A DNA stretch of 64,000 nucleotides from Synechococcus sp. PROS-U-1 (GTDB taxonomy: Bacteria; Cyanobacteriota; Cyanobacteriia; PCC-6307; Cyanobiaceae): the NCBI RefSeq assembly GCF_014279755.1, contig NZ_CP047951.1:1302001-1366000 (forward strand). The letters are read 5' to 3'. A model generated the notes under the pieces. The model ran no database searches. It was not told the DNA's origin and was given only the letters and a program-made list of their open reading frames with translations. A program made the translations under genes and the position numbers. Of the stretch, positions 54,152-64,000 are shown piece after piece. Positions within the stretch are counted from its first letter, which is position 1; every line of letters starts with the position of its first letter.

Positions 54152-55339
54152 TCAAAGCAGATAGGGCAACAGGCGTAAGCCGTAACGCTCGAATCTGTAC
54201 TCAAACAGCAGCTCAGAGAGAGCACTTGCTTTTGCTGTGGAAGAAAGTCCATTGATCAGACGTTCGAGTCGTTGATCAGCCCGGCAATTGTTGAGCCCCC
54301 ACCAGGTGCGCCGCGCCAGACGGCCTGACACCGACCATCGCCAGCTCCGCTGCGCATCAAGTAACTGTCTGTAGCGATGGGGAATGGTTGCTGAGTCGCC
54401 GCTCATCCCATCAGCGATCAACAGATCGGCCAGTTGATCGGCATTGTCCATCGCATGGCGGATGCCCTCTCCACCGAGAAGATTGGCTGTACTGGCCGCA
54501 TCTCCAACCGCCAACAGCGCATCGACACCCAGCGCTTCAGATCGGGAGATCGAGCTGGAAACAGGCCCACCATGACGATCCAGAACGAGACAGTCGGACA
54601 AGCCGCAGCGGTGAATCAACCGCTGCAGGGGCTGCGCCAGGCTGCCGGGGGTCTGACGATGGGGCGGAGGAAGCTGACAGACACCCACCTTCAGCCGTTG
54701 TCCTTGCATAGGGAAGATCCAGCCGTATCCGTGGCTGATCCAGGGTGTCCCCAGAAAAAAACTGATCCGATCCCGCCAGGATGCGGCGTGGCGATCATCG
54801 GCTTGAAGCAGCCACTCGACACCGATCCCCTGCAGCAGCGGATCAGCTGGATTGGGCTTGACACCAGCCTGCTGAAGCAGATCGCGACGAGCACCCGTGG
54901 CGTCAATCAGCCACCGGACTGAGAGCAACGACTCCACACCATCGCGCGTCTGCAGCTGCACGGTGGCGTTCTCTGCGCTAAGGCTTTTCAGAACTGCCCG
55001 ACAGCCAGGAATCAACTCCACACCATGGCGACGCGCTTCCGACCAGAGAAAGGAACGGAGCCTGCCGAAGTCGAGCACCACCCCCAGATCGTCGTCAGAC
55101 CACCACTGATGCACAAGACCGGAAGGATCGTGCAGCTGCCAGCCCTGCCAGGTTGCGGCGATGATTTCATCCGGCAGGCCAAGCCGAAGAACAGCCTCCA
55201 GAGGAAGAGCTGCGCTGGAATAGGCATTGCGATCCGGATCCATCAAGCGATCCACCAGGGTGACCTCAGCACCCCTGCGCGCCAGTTGGATCGCCAGGCG
55301 AGCACCGGAAGGCCCCGCACCAACGATTAGAACCGACAC
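54152..55339 (-). CDS. Geranylgeranyl reductase-like FAD oxidoreductase
   Basis: A 395-residue flavoprotein of the NAD(P)/FAD-dependent (geranylgeranyl reductase) type. The Rossmann start is VSVLIVGAGPSGARLAIQLA; the catalytic-domain segment GYGWIFPMQGQRLKVGV and LAVGDAASTANLLGGEGIRHAM fit the GGR class. ChlP proper is a different, better conserved protein, so substrate is open; a prenyl or carotenoid substrate is suggested by dxs just upstream. GTG at 55339 with GGAAGGA upstream, 13 bases after the dxs stop. Confidence 0.82.
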   Translation of the reverse strand: MSVLIVGAGPSGARLAIQLARRGAEVTLVDRLMDPDRNAYSSAALPLEAVLRLGLPDEIIAATWQGWQLHDPSGLVHQWWSDDDLGVVLDFGRLRSFLWSEARRHGVELIPGCRAVLKSLSAENATVQLQTRDGVESLLSVRWLIDATGARRDLLQQAGVKPNPADPLLQGIGVEWLLQADDRHAASWRDRISFFLGTPWISHGYGWIFPMQGQRLKVGVCQLPPPHRQTPGSLAQPLQRLIHRCGLSDCLVLDRHGGPVSSSISRSEALGVDALLAVGDAASTANLLGGEGIRHAMDNADQLADLLIADGMSGDSATIPHRYRQLLDAQRSWRWSVSGRLARRTWWGLNNCRADQRLERLINGLSSTAKASALSELLFEYRFERYGLRLLPYLL

Positions 55340-55352
55340 AGATCCTTCCGCT

Positions 55353-57284
55353 TCAGGCTTGCAGAGCCTTGATCGAAGCGCTGGATGGCAGATCACCAGC
55401 GGCCTTGCTGAAGCGCTCAAGGATGCGTTCAGCCATCTGTGCAGGAGTTAGGCCAAGAGCTTCCTTGCTCTGTTGAGGAGTGGCGTGATCGACCAGCTGA
55501 TCGGGAATGCCGATCCGCAGCATTGAGACAGTGATGTCCTGATCGCTCAACGACTCGAGAACGGCGGCCCCAAATCCTCCGGGAAGGGCTCCCTCCTCCA
55601 TGGTGACCACACGGGGGATGCGTCGAGCCAGAGGATGAATGAGGGCCTGGTCCAGCGGCCGCAGGAACCGGGCATTGATCACCGTGGTCGAAAGACCTGC
55701 TTCCTCAAGAAGGGTCGCTGTGGCAAGAGCCGGCGCCACCATGGCGCCGTAGGCAACGATCATCAAGTCGTCACCTTCCCGCAGCAGTTCTCCACGGCCG
55801 ATCGGCAGGGATTCCCAACCCTCTTCCATCAAGGGCACTCCTTCACCCGATCCCCGGGGAATGCGCAGGGCTGTCGGTCCGTCGTGACTGAGGCAGGTCA
55901 CCAGCATTTGCTGCAGCTCAGCCTCATCCTTCGGAGCCATCACCGTGAAATTGGGAATGGCACGCATGTAGCTGATGTCGTATTGACCCTGGTGCGTCGG
56001 CCCATCGGCACCAACGATGCCAGCACGATCCAGAACGAAGGTGACCGGTAGTTTTTGGATTCCTACGTCATGGATCAACTGGTCGTAGGCCCGCTGCAGG
56101 AAGGTGCTGTAGATCGCGCAAACAGGACGCAACCCTTCGCAGGCCATGCCGGCTGCCAGGGTGACGGCATGCTGCTCGGCAATACCGACGTCCACGTACT
56201 GGTCGGGAATGGCCTTCTGCAGCAGGTCGAGGCCGGTGCCGGTGGCCATTGCCGCAGTGATTCCCACCACGCGACTGTTTTGCTCGCACAGCTTGACGAG
56301 GGTCTGACCAAAGACCTTGCTGTAGCTGGGAGGCTTGGGTTTGGACGAGGGGATCGCCTTACCCGTATTGAGATCGAAGGCTGATTGCGCGTGATAGCCG
56401 ACCTGATCGGCCTCGGCATAGGGATAGCCCTTGCCCTTTTTGGTGACCACATGCACCAGAACAGGACCACCCTCACGGTGAGCCGCCTGGAAGGTGCGCA
56501 CCATCTCACCCATGTCATGGCCGTCGATCGGACCCATGTAGGTGAAACCGAGTTCTTCGAACACGGCACCGACTTTGGGGACAGCGAGTCGTCGCATGCT
56601 CCCCTTCAGACGATTGAGCTCCGCCGGAAGCTCTCCACCCATGAACGGCAGGTGACGAACACTCTCTTCGACACTCCCCGAGATGAACTGCATCGGTGGG
56701 CTAAGCCGCGCACGGTTCAGAACACTCGATAGGGCTCCCACCGGTGGGGATATCGACATGTCGTTGTCGTTCAGCACCACCAGGAGCGGAGTATTGGGAA
56801 GGTGCCCCGCGTGATTGATGGCTTCCAGGGCCATGCCGCCTGTCAGGGCACCATCACCGATGACAGCAACGCATTTGTACGACTCACCCTTGTTGTCCCG
56901 CGCCATCGCCATCCCCAGCGCAGCGGATATCGAGGTGCTCGCGTGACCGGCTCCGAAGTGATCGAAGCCACTCTCCGAACGCTTGAGGTAGCCGGCCACC
57001 CCACGCTGTTGGCGCAGGGAGTCAAAGTCGTTGAACCGCCCCGTGATCAGTTTGTGCGGGTAGGCCTGATGACCGACATCCCAGATGACACGGTCGTGGT
57101 CAAGGTCAAGCGTTTGGTAAAGAGCAAGCGTGAGCTCCACAACTCCGAGGCCAGGGCCGAGGTGGCCACCACTGGTCGACACCACCTGCAAGTGCCGCTC
57201 ACGGATCTGCCGAGCCACATCCTCGAGTTGAGCCGGGCTGAGTCCGTGCAGTTCATTCGGATGCTTGAGATCTCCGAGATGCAT
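55353..57284 (-). CDS. dxs: 1-deoxy-D-xylulose-5-phosphate synthase
   Basis: The first enzyme of the MEP isoprenoid pathway, joining pyruvate and glyceraldehyde-3-phosphate with thiamine diphosphate. The 643-residue protein has the TPP region [17 protein letters not shown], the N-terminal [17 protein letters not shown], and the transketolase part [18 protein letters not shown]. The ATG at 57284 gives [15 protein letters not shown]. It is followed closely by the flavoprotein gene, so an isoprenoid-linked operon is likely. Confidence 0.96.
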   Translation of the reverse strand: MHLGDLKHPNELHGLSPAQLEDVARQIRERHLQVVSTSGGHLGPGLGVVELTLALYQTLDLDHDRVIWDVGHQAYPHKLITGRFNDFDSLRQQRGVAGYLKRSESGFDHFGAGHASTSISAALGMAMARDNKGESYKCVAVIGDGALTGGMALEAINHAGHLPNTPLLVVLNDNDMSISPPVGALSSVLNRARLSPPMQFISGSVEESVRHLPFMGGELPAELNRLKGSMRRLAVPKVGAVFEELGFTYMGPIDGHDMGEMVRTFQAAHREGGPVLVHVVTKKGKGYPYAEADQVGYHAQSAFDLNTGKAIPSSKPKPPSYSKVFGQTLVKLCEQNSRVVGITAAMATGTGLDLLQKAIPDQYVDVGIAEQHAVTLAAGMACEGLRPVCAIYSTFLQRAYDQLIHDVGIQKLPVTFVLDRAGIVGADGPTHQGQYDISYMRAIPNFTVMAPKDEAELQQMLVTCLSHDGPTALRIPRGSGEGVPLMEEGWESLPIGRGELLREGDDLMIVAYGAMVAPALATATLLEEAGLSTTVINARFLRPLDQALIHPLARRIPRVVTMEEGALPGGFGAAVLESLSDQDITVSMLRIGIPDQLVDHATPQQSKEALGLTPAQMAERILERFSKAAGDLPSSASIKALQA

Positions 57285-57364
57285 GCACTGCCAACTCCAA
57301 TACAAGCAATCTACGGGAACCAACCCTGCGGGTGCCTGGATCGAACCCTTGGAAGAATGGTGGG

Positions 57365-58894
57365 ATGACCGACTACCTGCAGCGGATCCTGCGCGCCCGC
57401 GTTTATGACGTGGCGCGTGAAACTCCCCTGGATCACGCCCCCAATCTGAGCCGCCGGCTGAACAACACGGTCTGGCTGAAGCGAGAGGACCTCCAGCCGG
57501 TGTTCTCCTTCAAACTGCGTGGCGCTTACAACCGCATGGCGCAGCTCAGCTCAGACGAACTGAAACGCGGTGTCATTGCCTCCAGTGCGGGCAACCATGC
57601 CCAGGGCGTGGCGCTCAGTGCCCTACGACTTGGCTGTCGAGCGGTGATTGTGATGCCCAGCACCACCCCGGAGGTGAAGGTGCGCGCCGTACGCGCGTTG
57701 GGAGGGGACGTGGTGCTCCATGGCGAGACCTACGACGAATGTTCCGCGGAAGCCCAGCGACGCTGCAAGGCCGACGGCCTGACCTTCATCCACCCCTTTG
57801 ACGATCCGGAGGTGATCGCGGGTCAGGGGACGATCGGGATGGAGATCATGCGCCAAGCCGAGCAGACACCAAACGCCATCTACGTGGCTGTCGGAGGAGG
57901 CGGCCTGATCGCAGGGATTGCTGCCTACGTCAAACGGCTCTGGCCAGAGACCGAGGTGATTGGTGTGGAGCCGATCGATGCTGATGCCCTGACCCGCTCC
58001 CTGGAACAGGGACAGCGAGTGGAACTGGAACAGGTGGGGCTGTTTGCCGATGGCGTCGCCGTGAGAAAGGTGGGCGAACACACCTTTGAGCTGGCTCAGC
58101 AGTTCGTCGATCGGATGGTTCGGGTCGATACCGATGCCATCTGTGCCGCCATCAAGGACGTCTTTGAAGACACCCGCTCCATTCTTGAACCAGCTGGTGC
58201 ACTTGCGATTGCAGGGCTGAAGCAGGACGTGGCCGATCGCAACCTGGCAGGGCGCAATCTCGTGGCGGTGGCCTGCGGGGCCAACATGAATTTCGACCGC
58301 CTGCGCTTCATCGCCGAACGGGCTGAGCTCGGTGAAGAGAGAGAAGCGATGTTGGCCGTGGAGATTCCCGAATCACCCGGCAGCCTCAGGCGCCTCTGTG
58401 AACTTCTGCGGGAGCGCAGCCTCACCGAATTCAGCTACCGCATGACCGATGGCGCCACAGCGCAAATCTTCATCGGTGTGCAAGTCAAGGATGAGGCCGA
58501 CCGGTCATCACTGCTGAGCCAACTTGAGCAGGGAGGCTTTCCATCGCTCGATCTCAGCAACAACGAATTCGCCAAGGTGCACCTACGTCACATGGTGGGA
58601 GGCCGGCTGCCGTCTTCAGCGCGGACGGCCTGCGCCGGGGAATGCCGGGAACTGCTCTATCGCTTCGAATTCCCCGAACGCCCAGGTGCCTTGATGAGCT
58701 TTGTCGATGCACTCCATCCCGGATGGAGCATCAGCATCTTCCACTACAGAAACCACGGTGCCGACGTGGGACGAATCGTGGTGGGAGTTCTGGTGCCGGA
58801 ACAGGAGATGGAGGGGTGGACTGGATTCCTGAATGCCCTCGGGTATCGCCACTGGGATGAAACAAACAACCCGGCCTATGGCCTGTTCCTCTGA
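57365..58894 (+). CDS. ilvA: Threonine dehydratase (biosynthetic)
   Basis: A PLP enzyme making 2-oxobutyrate for isoleucine synthesis. The PLP lysine is in [13 protein letters not shown], and the phosphate-binding loop is [18 protein letters not shown]. After residue 330 come two ACT-like regulatory domains ([38 protein letters not shown]), so feedback control by isoleucine is expected. The 509-residue length fits the two-ACT form. It diverges from dxs. Confidence 0.95.
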   Translation: MTDYLQRILRARVYDVARETPLDHAPNLSRRLNNTVWLKREDLQPVFSFKLRGAYNRMAQLSSDELKRGVIASSAGNHAQGVALSALRLGCRAVIVMPSTTPEVKVRAVRALGGDVVLHGETYDECSAEAQRRCKADGLTFIHPFDDPEVIAGQGTIGMEIMRQAEQTPNAIYVAVGGGGLIAGIAAYVKRLWPETEVIGVEPIDADALTRSLEQGQRVELEQVGLFADGVAVRKVGEHTFELAQQFVDRMVRVDTDAICAAIKDVFEDTRSILEPAGALAIAGLKQDVADRNLAGRNLVAVACGANMNFDRLRFIAERAELGEEREAMLAVEIPESPGSLRRLCELLRERSLTEFSYRMTDGATAQIFIGVQVKDEADRSSLLSQLEQGGFPSLDLSNNEFAKVHLRHMVGGRLPSSARTACAGECRELLYRFEFPERPGALMSFVDALHPGWSISIFHYRNHGADVGRIVVGVLVPEQEMEGWTGFLNALGYRHWDETNNPAYGLFL

Positions 58895-58933
58895 GTTTCA
58901 GGGCGGTAACTTGAGTGCTCTTGAGGGGTTGTG

Positions 58934-59437
58934 ATGTCGTCTCCATCCCTGGCCACGCGGCTCGAGGCGATTCTTTACCTCAAGGGCAGACCCGTCAGCG
59001 TCGGGGAACTGGCTGAGCTGGCCGACTCCGATCGACGAGCGGTTGAGGAAGCTCTTGTGGCTCTCACCGCCTCCTACGCCCAGCGTGACAGTGCCCTGGA
59101 GATCGTTGAGCAGAGCGGTCGCTACGGACTGCAGCTAAGGCCAGGCATGGGTGATCTGGTGAAAGACCTGCTGCCAGTGAATCTCACTACAGCGACGTTG
59201 CGAACCCTCGCCACCATCGCTCTGAAGAAAAGGATCCTCCAATCGGATCTCGTTGATCTGCGCGGATCGGGTGCCTATGACCACATCAAGGAGCTGCTGG
59301 CCCAGGAGTTCATTGAACGCCGTCGACAGAGTGAAGGCCGTTCCTACTGGATCACCCTCACCGAAAAATTCCATCGCACCTTCTCCGTGCTTCCTGATAT
59401 CGGGGTAGGAGCGGATCAACCGGCCGAAGCTGCATAG
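58934..59437 (+). CDS. scpB: Segregation and condensation protein ScpB
   Basis: A 167-residue winged-helix kleisin partner of SMC and ScpA. Landmarks are LATRLEAILYLKGRPVSVGE, GRYGLQLRPGM and TLRTLATIALKKRILQSDL. A GTG (58931) and an ATG (58934) stand together; GAGGGG 5-6 bases before the ATG favours it. ScpA is not in this window. Confidence 0.92.
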   Translation: MSSPSLATRLEAILYLKGRPVSVGELAELADSDRRAVEEALVALTASYAQRDSALEIVEQSGRYGLQLRPGMGDLVKDLLPVNLTTATLRTLATIALKKRILQSDLVDLRGSGAYDHIKELLAQEFIERRRQSEGRSYWITLTEKFHRTFSVLPDIGVGADQPAEAA

Positions 59438-59463
59438 AATTTTCGAAAGTCAGCGTTTCTTCC

Positions 59464-59772
59464 GTGGACACAACAGCTCTCACAAGTGGCCTTGCAGTTC
59501 TGCTTGAAGTACTCGCCACGGCAGTGAACATTTACCTGTTGGTCCTGTTCGTTCGTGTTCTGCTCAGCTGGTTCCCCAACATGGCCGGCAACCCCGTCGT
59601 GGGTGGGGTTGCCTCGATAACCGATCCATACCTGAACATCTTTCGCGGTGTTATCCCCCCGCTCGGCGGCATCGACCTCTCTGCACTTCTTGCATTCATC
59701 ACCCTCAACCTTTTGCAAAGCCTGCTGATGGGCTCCAGCGCTAAATTCGCGGCGATGAGCCAGGTATTTTGA
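59464..59772 (+). CDS. YggT-family membrane protein
   Basis: A 102-residue protein with the YggT (Ycf19-like) pattern: two membrane helices (VNIYLLVLFVRVLLSWFP; LSALLAFITLNLLQSLL) around the conserved DPYLNIFRGVIPPLGGIDLS. Relatives in plastids and cyanobacteria affect nucleoid or thylakoid organisation. GTG start. Confidence 0.87.
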   Translation: MDTTALTSGLAVLLEVLATAVNIYLLVLFVRVLLSWFPNMAGNPVVGGVASITDPYLNIFRGVIPPLGGIDLSALLAFITLNLLQSLLMGSSAKFAAMSQVF

Positions 59773-59773
59773 G

Positions 59774-60241
59774 TCACTGAATAGCCCGTTCCAGCGGCAG
59801 CAGATCGTCGTCGTCGGCATCGACGCGGGTTCGAACTGGCGCCTTGAAACCACGCGCCCGGGCATTTTTAATCTCGAACGGTCCTGGCGTTCCGGCAGGA
59901 ACCGAAATACGCAACGCAAACTTGGATTGACCGGGGTTCACGTCGCCGATCGATCCCACCCGGGTTCTGTTTGGAAGCACAGGTTCACCACTGGCGTCCA
60001 GGATTCGTGCGTAAACGTCGGTGTCGACAACGCTGTTCCGGCTGCTGTTCTCAACGTCACCCGTGAGCACGTAGCAGCTGGCACCCATCGGGCGGCTCAG
60101 ATCTGGCTGATTGCCGGGGTCCTGTTCACCGCAAGGATCCAGGCGAATGCCACTGAGTTGCAACTCGGCGGCATCGCAAGGCAGTGCCAGTCCCAGCAGC
60201 AGAGGCAGGCTGATTACAAAGGAAAGAAAACGACGAAGCAT
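59774..60241 (-). CDS. Exported protein, FxLYD-like beta domain
   Basis: A 155-residue protein with a signal peptide (MLRRFLSFVISLPLLLGLALPCDA) and a beta-rich domain (CYVLTGDVENSSRNSVVDTDVYARI, in two segments) that resembles FxLYD-type extracellular folds. Function unknown. ATG 60241; TTG 60253 is an alternative that would overlap the MazG-like stop. Confidence 0.6.
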   Translation of the reverse strand: MLRRFLSFVISLPLLLGLALPCDAAELQLSGIRLDPCGEQDPGNQPDLSRPMGASCYVLTGDVENSSRNSVVDTDVYARILDASGEPVLPNRTRVGSIGDVNPGQSKFALRISVPAGTPGPFEIKNARARGFKAPVRTRVDADDDDLLPLERAIQ

Positions 60242-60249
60242 CGGGGAGG

Positions 60250-60579
60250 TCAACGTTGGTCACCGCTGCCGCCAATGCGCCCACGGGCGGCTCGGCTCGA
60301 CAGTTTCTGGAGGTTGGCTTCAGCCACCTGTTCCAGGTCATAACCCAGTTCGCTCGCCAGTTGGGCGACATACCAAAGCACATCACCCAGTTCGAGCTTG
60401 ATTGCTTCGCACGTCTCCTGATCAAAGACCCCCTGACGATCGCGAATCACCTTCTTGACCTTGTCGGCCACCTCGCCTGCTTCACCGGTCAAACCAAGGG
60501 TCGGATAGATCGGATTGCAGCCCACATCCGGGTAGGCAGCCGTCTTTCGAGCGGCGTACTGATAGGAATTCATCTCCAT
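60250..60579 (-). CDS. MazG-like nucleotide pyrophosphohydrolase
   Basis: A 109-residue all-alpha NTP pyrophosphohydrolase. The metal-binding pattern is LTGEAGEVADKVKKVIRD followed by KLELGDVLWYVAQLASELG (EExxE...ExxD style). The likely role is cleaning non-standard nucleotides. It is upstream of the exported FxLYD-like gene and diverges from pyk. Confidence 0.87.
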   Translation of the reverse strand: MEMNSYQYAARKTAAYPDVGCNPIYPTLGLTGEAGEVADKVKKVIRDRQGVFDQETCEAIKLELGDVLWYVAQLASELGYDLEQVAEANLQKLSSRAARGRIGGSGDQR

Positions 60580-60635
60580 TGGGCTGGTTAGGAAACGCCC
60601 GGATGGTAGTTTCCGCAAGGATTTTCAGCCGCGAT

Positions 60636-62087
60636 ATGGGCCAGTTCGACCTGAACAGACGGACCAAGATCGTGGCCACCATTGGACCAGCAACCGAGAG
60701 CCCGCAGAGAATTAAGGAGCTGGTACGGGCTGGCGCGACCACTTTCAGGCTGAACTTCTCCCACGGGGACCACAGCGAACACGCGGCACGTATCGCCACG
60801 ATTCGTCAGGTGTCTGAAGAACTAGGGCAGACCATCGGCATCCTTCAGGATCTTCAGGGTCCGAAAATTCGGTTAGGGCGATTCGCCGAGGGTCCGATCA
60901 CCCTGGCCAATGGAGATCCGTTCACGCTCACGTCAAGGCCAGTGAGCTGTGACAAGACAATCGCAACGGTGACCTACGACAAGCTGGCCGACGAGGTCAC
61001 AGCTGGAAGCCGGATCCTTCTCGATGACGGCCGTGTGGAGATGAAGGTTGATGCCGTCGACCAAGCGCAGCAGACCCTGCATTGCACCGTCACTGTGGGC
61101 GGTGTTCTCTCGAACAACAAGGGCGTCAACTTCCCGGATGTTCAGCTCTCCGTCCGTGCCTTAACGGACAAAGACAAGACCGACCTGGCCTTTGGGCTCA
61201 GTCAAGGAGTGGACTGGGTCGCCCTCAGCTTTGTTCGCAACCCCTCCGACATGGAGGAGATCCGCGGGTTGATCCGTGAACAAGGCCATGAAACCCCTGT
61301 GGTGGCCAAGATTGAAAAGTTTGAGGCCATCGATCAGATCGATTCCATCCTTCCGCTGTGTGACGGTGTGATGGTGGCTCGTGGCGATCTGGGCGTGGAG
61401 ATGCCGGCCGAGGAAGTGCCGTTGTTGCAGAAGGAGCTGATCCGCAAAGCGAACAGCCTGGGCATTCCCATCATCACTGCCACTCAGATGCTGGATTCGA
61501 TGGCCTCCAGCCCACGGCCGACCCGTGCCGAAGTCAGCGATGTGGCCAACGCCATTCTTGACGGGACCGACGCTGTGATGCTGTCCAACGAAACCGCGGT
61601 GGGTGATTTCCCCGTGGAGGCCGTCCAGACCATGGCGACCATCGCGCAACGGATTGAAAAGGACTATCCCCAACGATCCATCGACAGCCACCTGCCCAGC
61701 ACCATCCCCAACGCGCTGAGTGGTGCGGTCAGCACGATCGCAAGCCAGCTCAATGCTTCAGCCATCGTTCCACTCACCAAAAGTGGGGCGACAGCACGCA
61801 ACGTCAGCAAGTTTCGTCCGGCGGCACCAATCCTGGCCGTGACTCCTGATCGCACCGTTGCCTGTCGCCTTCAACTGGTCTGGGGAGTGACCCCTCTGGT
61901 GATTCCCCAGGGGGAACGCACCACGCAGACGTTCCATGCGGCCATGGTCAAGGCCAGAGAGCTGAATCTGCTCAAAGAGGGCGATCTCGTGGTTCAGTCA
62001 GCTGGGACCCATGCAGGCGTATCCGGATCCACGGATCTGGTCAAGGTGAGCATCGTCAGCAACGAAGCTGAAGCGACACTGCTCTAA
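60636..62087 (+). CDS. pyk: Pyruvate kinase
   Basis: A 483-residue pyruvate kinase converting phosphoenolpyruvate and ADP to pyruvate and ATP. Landmarks are RRTKIVATIGPATESPQRI, FRLNFSHGDHSEH, the catalytic-lysine region VVAKIEKFEAIDQID, VMVARGDLGVEMPAEEVPL and SNETAVGDFPVEAV. The ATG at 60636 gives the family start. It is shorter than forms with an extra C-terminal domain. Confidence 0.95.
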   Translation: MGQFDLNRRTKIVATIGPATESPQRIKELVRAGATTFRLNFSHGDHSEHAARIATIRQVSEELGQTIGILQDLQGPKIRLGRFAEGPITLANGDPFTLTSRPVSCDKTIATVTYDKLADEVTAGSRILLDDGRVEMKVDAVDQAQQTLHCTVTVGGVLSNNKGVNFPDVQLSVRALTDKDKTDLAFGLSQGVDWVALSFVRNPSDMEEIRGLIREQGHETPVVAKIEKFEAIDQIDSILPLCDGVMVARGDLGVEMPAEEVPLLQKELIRKANSLGIPIITATQMLDSMASSPRPTRAEVSDVANAILDGTDAVMLSNETAVGDFPVEAVQTMATIAQRIEKDYPQRSIDSHLPSTIPNALSGAVSTIASQLNASAIVPLTKSGATARNVSKFRPAAPILAVTPDRTVACRLQLVWGVTPLVIPQGERTTQTFHAAMVKARELNLLKEGDLVVQSAGTHAGVSGSTDLVKVSIVSNEAEATLL

Positions 62088-62100
62088 ACGACGGCAGACC

Positions 62101-63330
62101 ATGAATCGGCGCATGCCCGCCACGGAAACGGTGCGGATGGCCCTCACCACCCTGCGGAGCAATCGTCTTCGCAGCCTGCTCACGATGGTGGGCATCGTGA
62201 TCGGCAACGCTTCGGTGATCACCCTGGTTGGGGTGGGCCGAGGAGCACAGGGGCTTGCTGAGGAGCAGCTGACCAACCTTGGAGCCAATGTTCTGTTTGT
62301 GGTTCCGGGGAACAACAACACCCGTCGACAGGGAATAACCCGTCCGAAGACCCTTGTTATTGAAGACGCAAAAGCCATTGCGGAACAGGTCCCCAGCGTC
62401 AAGCGGGTGGCTCCCCAAATCAACAGCAACCAGGTGGTTCAGGCTGGGGCACGCAGTGCCACAAGTTCGATCTACGGCGTCACACCGGAATTCGTGCCGG
62501 TTCGCAGCTTTGAGGTGGCCAAGGGTCGTTTCATCAGCAACCAGGACGAATCGAGCGCAAGGGCCGTGGCCGTTCTCGGCTCGGATCTGCGCACAAAACT
62601 ATTTCCAACCGGTGCTGCCATCGGTCAGCAGGTTCGGATCGGCAATCAGGCCTTCAAGGTCATCGGTGTCATGGCCCCAAAAGGAGCCGTGTTCGGCAGC
62701 AACCAGGATGAGAATGCCTACATCCCGCTTTCAACGATGGTGAGCCGGATCACCGGTCGGGATCCGATTTACGGCGTCAGCCTCACCTTCATCAGTGTTG
62801 AAGCCAGAGATGAACAAAGCACCAGCGCAGCGAAATTTCAGATCACCAACCTGCTGCGGCAGCGTCACCGGATTCTTCGGGATGACGATTTCGCGGTGCG
62901 ATCCCAGAAGGATGCCCTCACCATCGTCGGCACCATCACCGGAGGACTCACCCTGATGCTCGCGGCCATCGGGGGAATCTCCCTGCTGGTGGGCGGCATC
63001 GGGATCATGAACATCATGCTGGTCTCCGTGAGCGAACGAACCGAAGAGATCGGCCTGCGCAAGGCTTTGGGGGCCCGCAGCAGCGATGTGCTCCAGCAGT
63101 TTCTGGTGGAGTCACTAGTCCTCGCCAGCCTGGGCGGTGCCATCGGCACCTTGGTTGGCCTGGGAACAGTGAGCCTCGTGGCTGCATTCACACCCCTCCC
63201 AGCAGCAATTGGTGCGACGACTGTGGTTGTCACCGTTGGGCTCTCAGGATCCATCGGACTGTTCTTCGGTGTCGTACCCGCCCGACGAGCCGCCAAGCTC
63301 GATCCGATTGTTGCCCTGAGAAGCCTTTGA
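62101..63330 (+). CDS. MacB-type ABC transporter permease
   Basis: A 409-residue permease of the FtsX/MacB class: one N-terminal helix (LRSLLTMVGIVIGNASVITL), a large periplasmic MacB_PCD-like domain, then three C-terminal helices with GIMNIMLVSVSERTEEIGLRKALGA. It has no ATPase domain; the partner ATPase is not in this window. It likely exports a lipid, peptide or small molecule. It starts 13 bases after pyk. Confidence 0.88.
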   Translation: MNRRMPATETVRMALTTLRSNRLRSLLTMVGIVIGNASVITLVGVGRGAQGLAEEQLTNLGANVLFVVPGNNNTRRQGITRPKTLVIEDAKAIAEQVPSVKRVAPQINSNQVVQAGARSATSSIYGVTPEFVPVRSFEVAKGRFISNQDESSARAVAVLGSDLRTKLFPTGAAIGQQVRIGNQAFKVIGVMAPKGAVFGSNQDENAYIPLSTMVSRITGRDPIYGVSLTFISVEARDEQSTSAAKFQITNLLRQRHRILRDDDFAVRSQKDALTIVGTITGGLTLMLAAIGGISLLVGGIGIMNIMLVSVSERTEEIGLRKALGARSSDVLQQFLVESLVLASLGGAIGTLVGLGTVSLVAAFTPLPAAIGATTVVVTVGLSGSIGLFFGVVPARRAAKLDPIVALRSL

Positions 63331-63388
63331 TCAAGGCCTCAGAAATCCGACTAACTCCTTTACACTAGTTAACGAATTTCCTCAGCTC

Positions 63389-64000
63389 ATGAATCAGCGC
63401 TGGCGCCTTCTTGCCCTCTGGCTGTTGCCAATCGGCGTCGTGTTGCTGATCGGCTGGCAGGTGGTAAGCAACGGAGGCATCAACAGCCTCAACCAAGACA
63501 GCAATGGCACCACCGTCGCTCCACGCAATGCTGCGGTAGCGCGCATGAGCTACGGCCGCTTCCTCGATTACGTCGAAGCCGGTCGCGTCACAGCCGTTGA
63601 TATTTACGACGGTGGCCGCAACGCTGTGGTTGAAGCCGTCGATCCTGATCTCGACAACCGCGTCCAGCGCCTGCGTGTTGATCTTCCCGGTCTCGCTCCG
63701 GAACTGATCAACACACTCAAAACTGAAGGCATTAGCTTTGATATTCATCCCCCACGTACAGCGCCTCCGGCCCTCGGCGTACTGGGCAATTTGGCATTCC
63801 CTCTGCTGCTGATCGGTGCCCTGATCTTCCTGGCGCGCCGCAATAGCAACATGCCTGGCGGCCCTGGCCAGGCCATGCAGTTCGGCAAAAGCAAAGCTCG
63901 CTTCATGATGGAAGCGGAGACCGGCGTCATGTTTGATGACGTGGCCGGCGTCACTGAAGCAAAGCAGGAACTGCAGGAAGTGGTCACCTTCCTCAAGCAG
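63389..64000 (+). CDS. ftsH: ATP-dependent zinc metalloprotease FtsH (partial, 5' end)
   Basis: The first 204 codons of a membrane AAA protease. Two membrane helices (LLALWLLPIGVVLLIGW; LAFPLLLIGALIFLARR) flank a lumenal domain (ARMSYGRFLDYVEAGRVTAVDIYDGGRN, in two parts), and the AAA domain begins FDDVAGVTEAKQELQEVV at the right edge. Cyanobacteria have several FtsH proteins, used for photosystem II repair; this one looks like the FtsH2-type sequence but the call is not firm. Confidence 0.9.
   Translation, partial: MNQRWRLLALWLLPIGVVLLIGWQVVSNGGINSLNQDSNGTTVAPRNAAVARMSYGRFLDYVEAGRVTAVDIYDGGRNAVVEAVDPDLDNRVQRLRVDLPGLAPELINTLKTEGISFDIHPPRTAPPALGVLGNLAFPLLLIGALIFLARRNSNMPGGPGQAMQFGKSKARFMMEAETGVMFDDVAGVTEAKQELQEVVTFLKQ

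Overview
The window is a continuous piece of a high-GC cyanobacterial chromosome, most likely a marine Synechococcus (picocyanobacterial) strain. Evidence: psaK, a cyanobacterial-type Hfq, a Ycf35-like protein, HemJ, DUF1995/DUF2499/DUF3110/DUF3593/DUF4330 proteins, a cyanobacterial-length RibBA, a glucosylglycerol synthesis and transport operon, and very tight gene packing. No integrase, transposase, CRISPR array, phage gene or rRNA was seen; it reads as core genome. The species call is inference from gene content.

Layout. 1-12.9 kb: ilvE and metH (minus, metH cut by the left edge) diverge from cobN (plus); then a minus-strand run uvrC, a small exported Cys protein, a photolyase-family protein, hemJ, a PHP-domain protein and an unknown acidic protein, with a flavin reductase upstream of uvrC. 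13-25 kb: coaD and a DivIVA-like coiled-coil protein converge, with a 56-base coding overlap, on dacB; then DUF4330, DUF1995, a cysteine desulfurase, dapF (with a C-terminal extension), hfq, leuS, pgi and a lysozyme-like exported protein. 25.1-25.5 kb is the only gene-poor stretch longer than 300 bases. 25.5-38 kb: a TIGR03643-like protein, amidase, M61 peptidase, Ycf35-like protein, purN, argC, ribBA, cyclophilin, mtnP, murQ, DUF3110, and a dnaJ-like gene overlapping dnaK. 38-41 kb: pstC-pstA-pstB behind a candidate Pho box, and tRNA-Ser(GGA) with a strong terminator. 41-46.6 kb: two ferredoxins, an inositol-phosphatase family protein, hisZ, htpG, rpmB with a hairpin leader, and an exported PrxQ-type peroxiredoxin. 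46.7-52.1 kb: ggpS-ggtBCDA, a compatible-solute operon with every junction overlapping by 4 bases. 52-64 kb: csaB, two small membrane proteins with psaK, a geranylgeranyl-reductase-like flavoprotein with dxs, ilvA, scpB, a YggT protein, a MazG-like protein, pyk, a MacB-type permease and the N-terminal part of ftsH.

Themes. Genes are packed with 4-base stop/start overlaps inside operons and with tail-to-tail coding overlaps of 8-56 bases at five convergent junctions. Related functions cluster: B12 and methionine (metH, cobN), UV-damage repair (uvrC, photolyase family), peptidoglycan synthesis and turnover (dapF, dacB, murQ, amidase), phosphate uptake (pst) and osmoadaptation (ggpS/ggt). No wholly new multi-gene system is evident. 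The best leads are the photolyase-family protein that has apparently lost its Fe-S ligands and sits with uvrC and a small exported Cys protein, the extended DapF, the repeat-bearing DivIVA-like protein, a ribBA without a normal start codon, the rpmB leader hairpin, the DUF2499/DUF3593/psaK cluster, and a possible small RNA ending near 25356.
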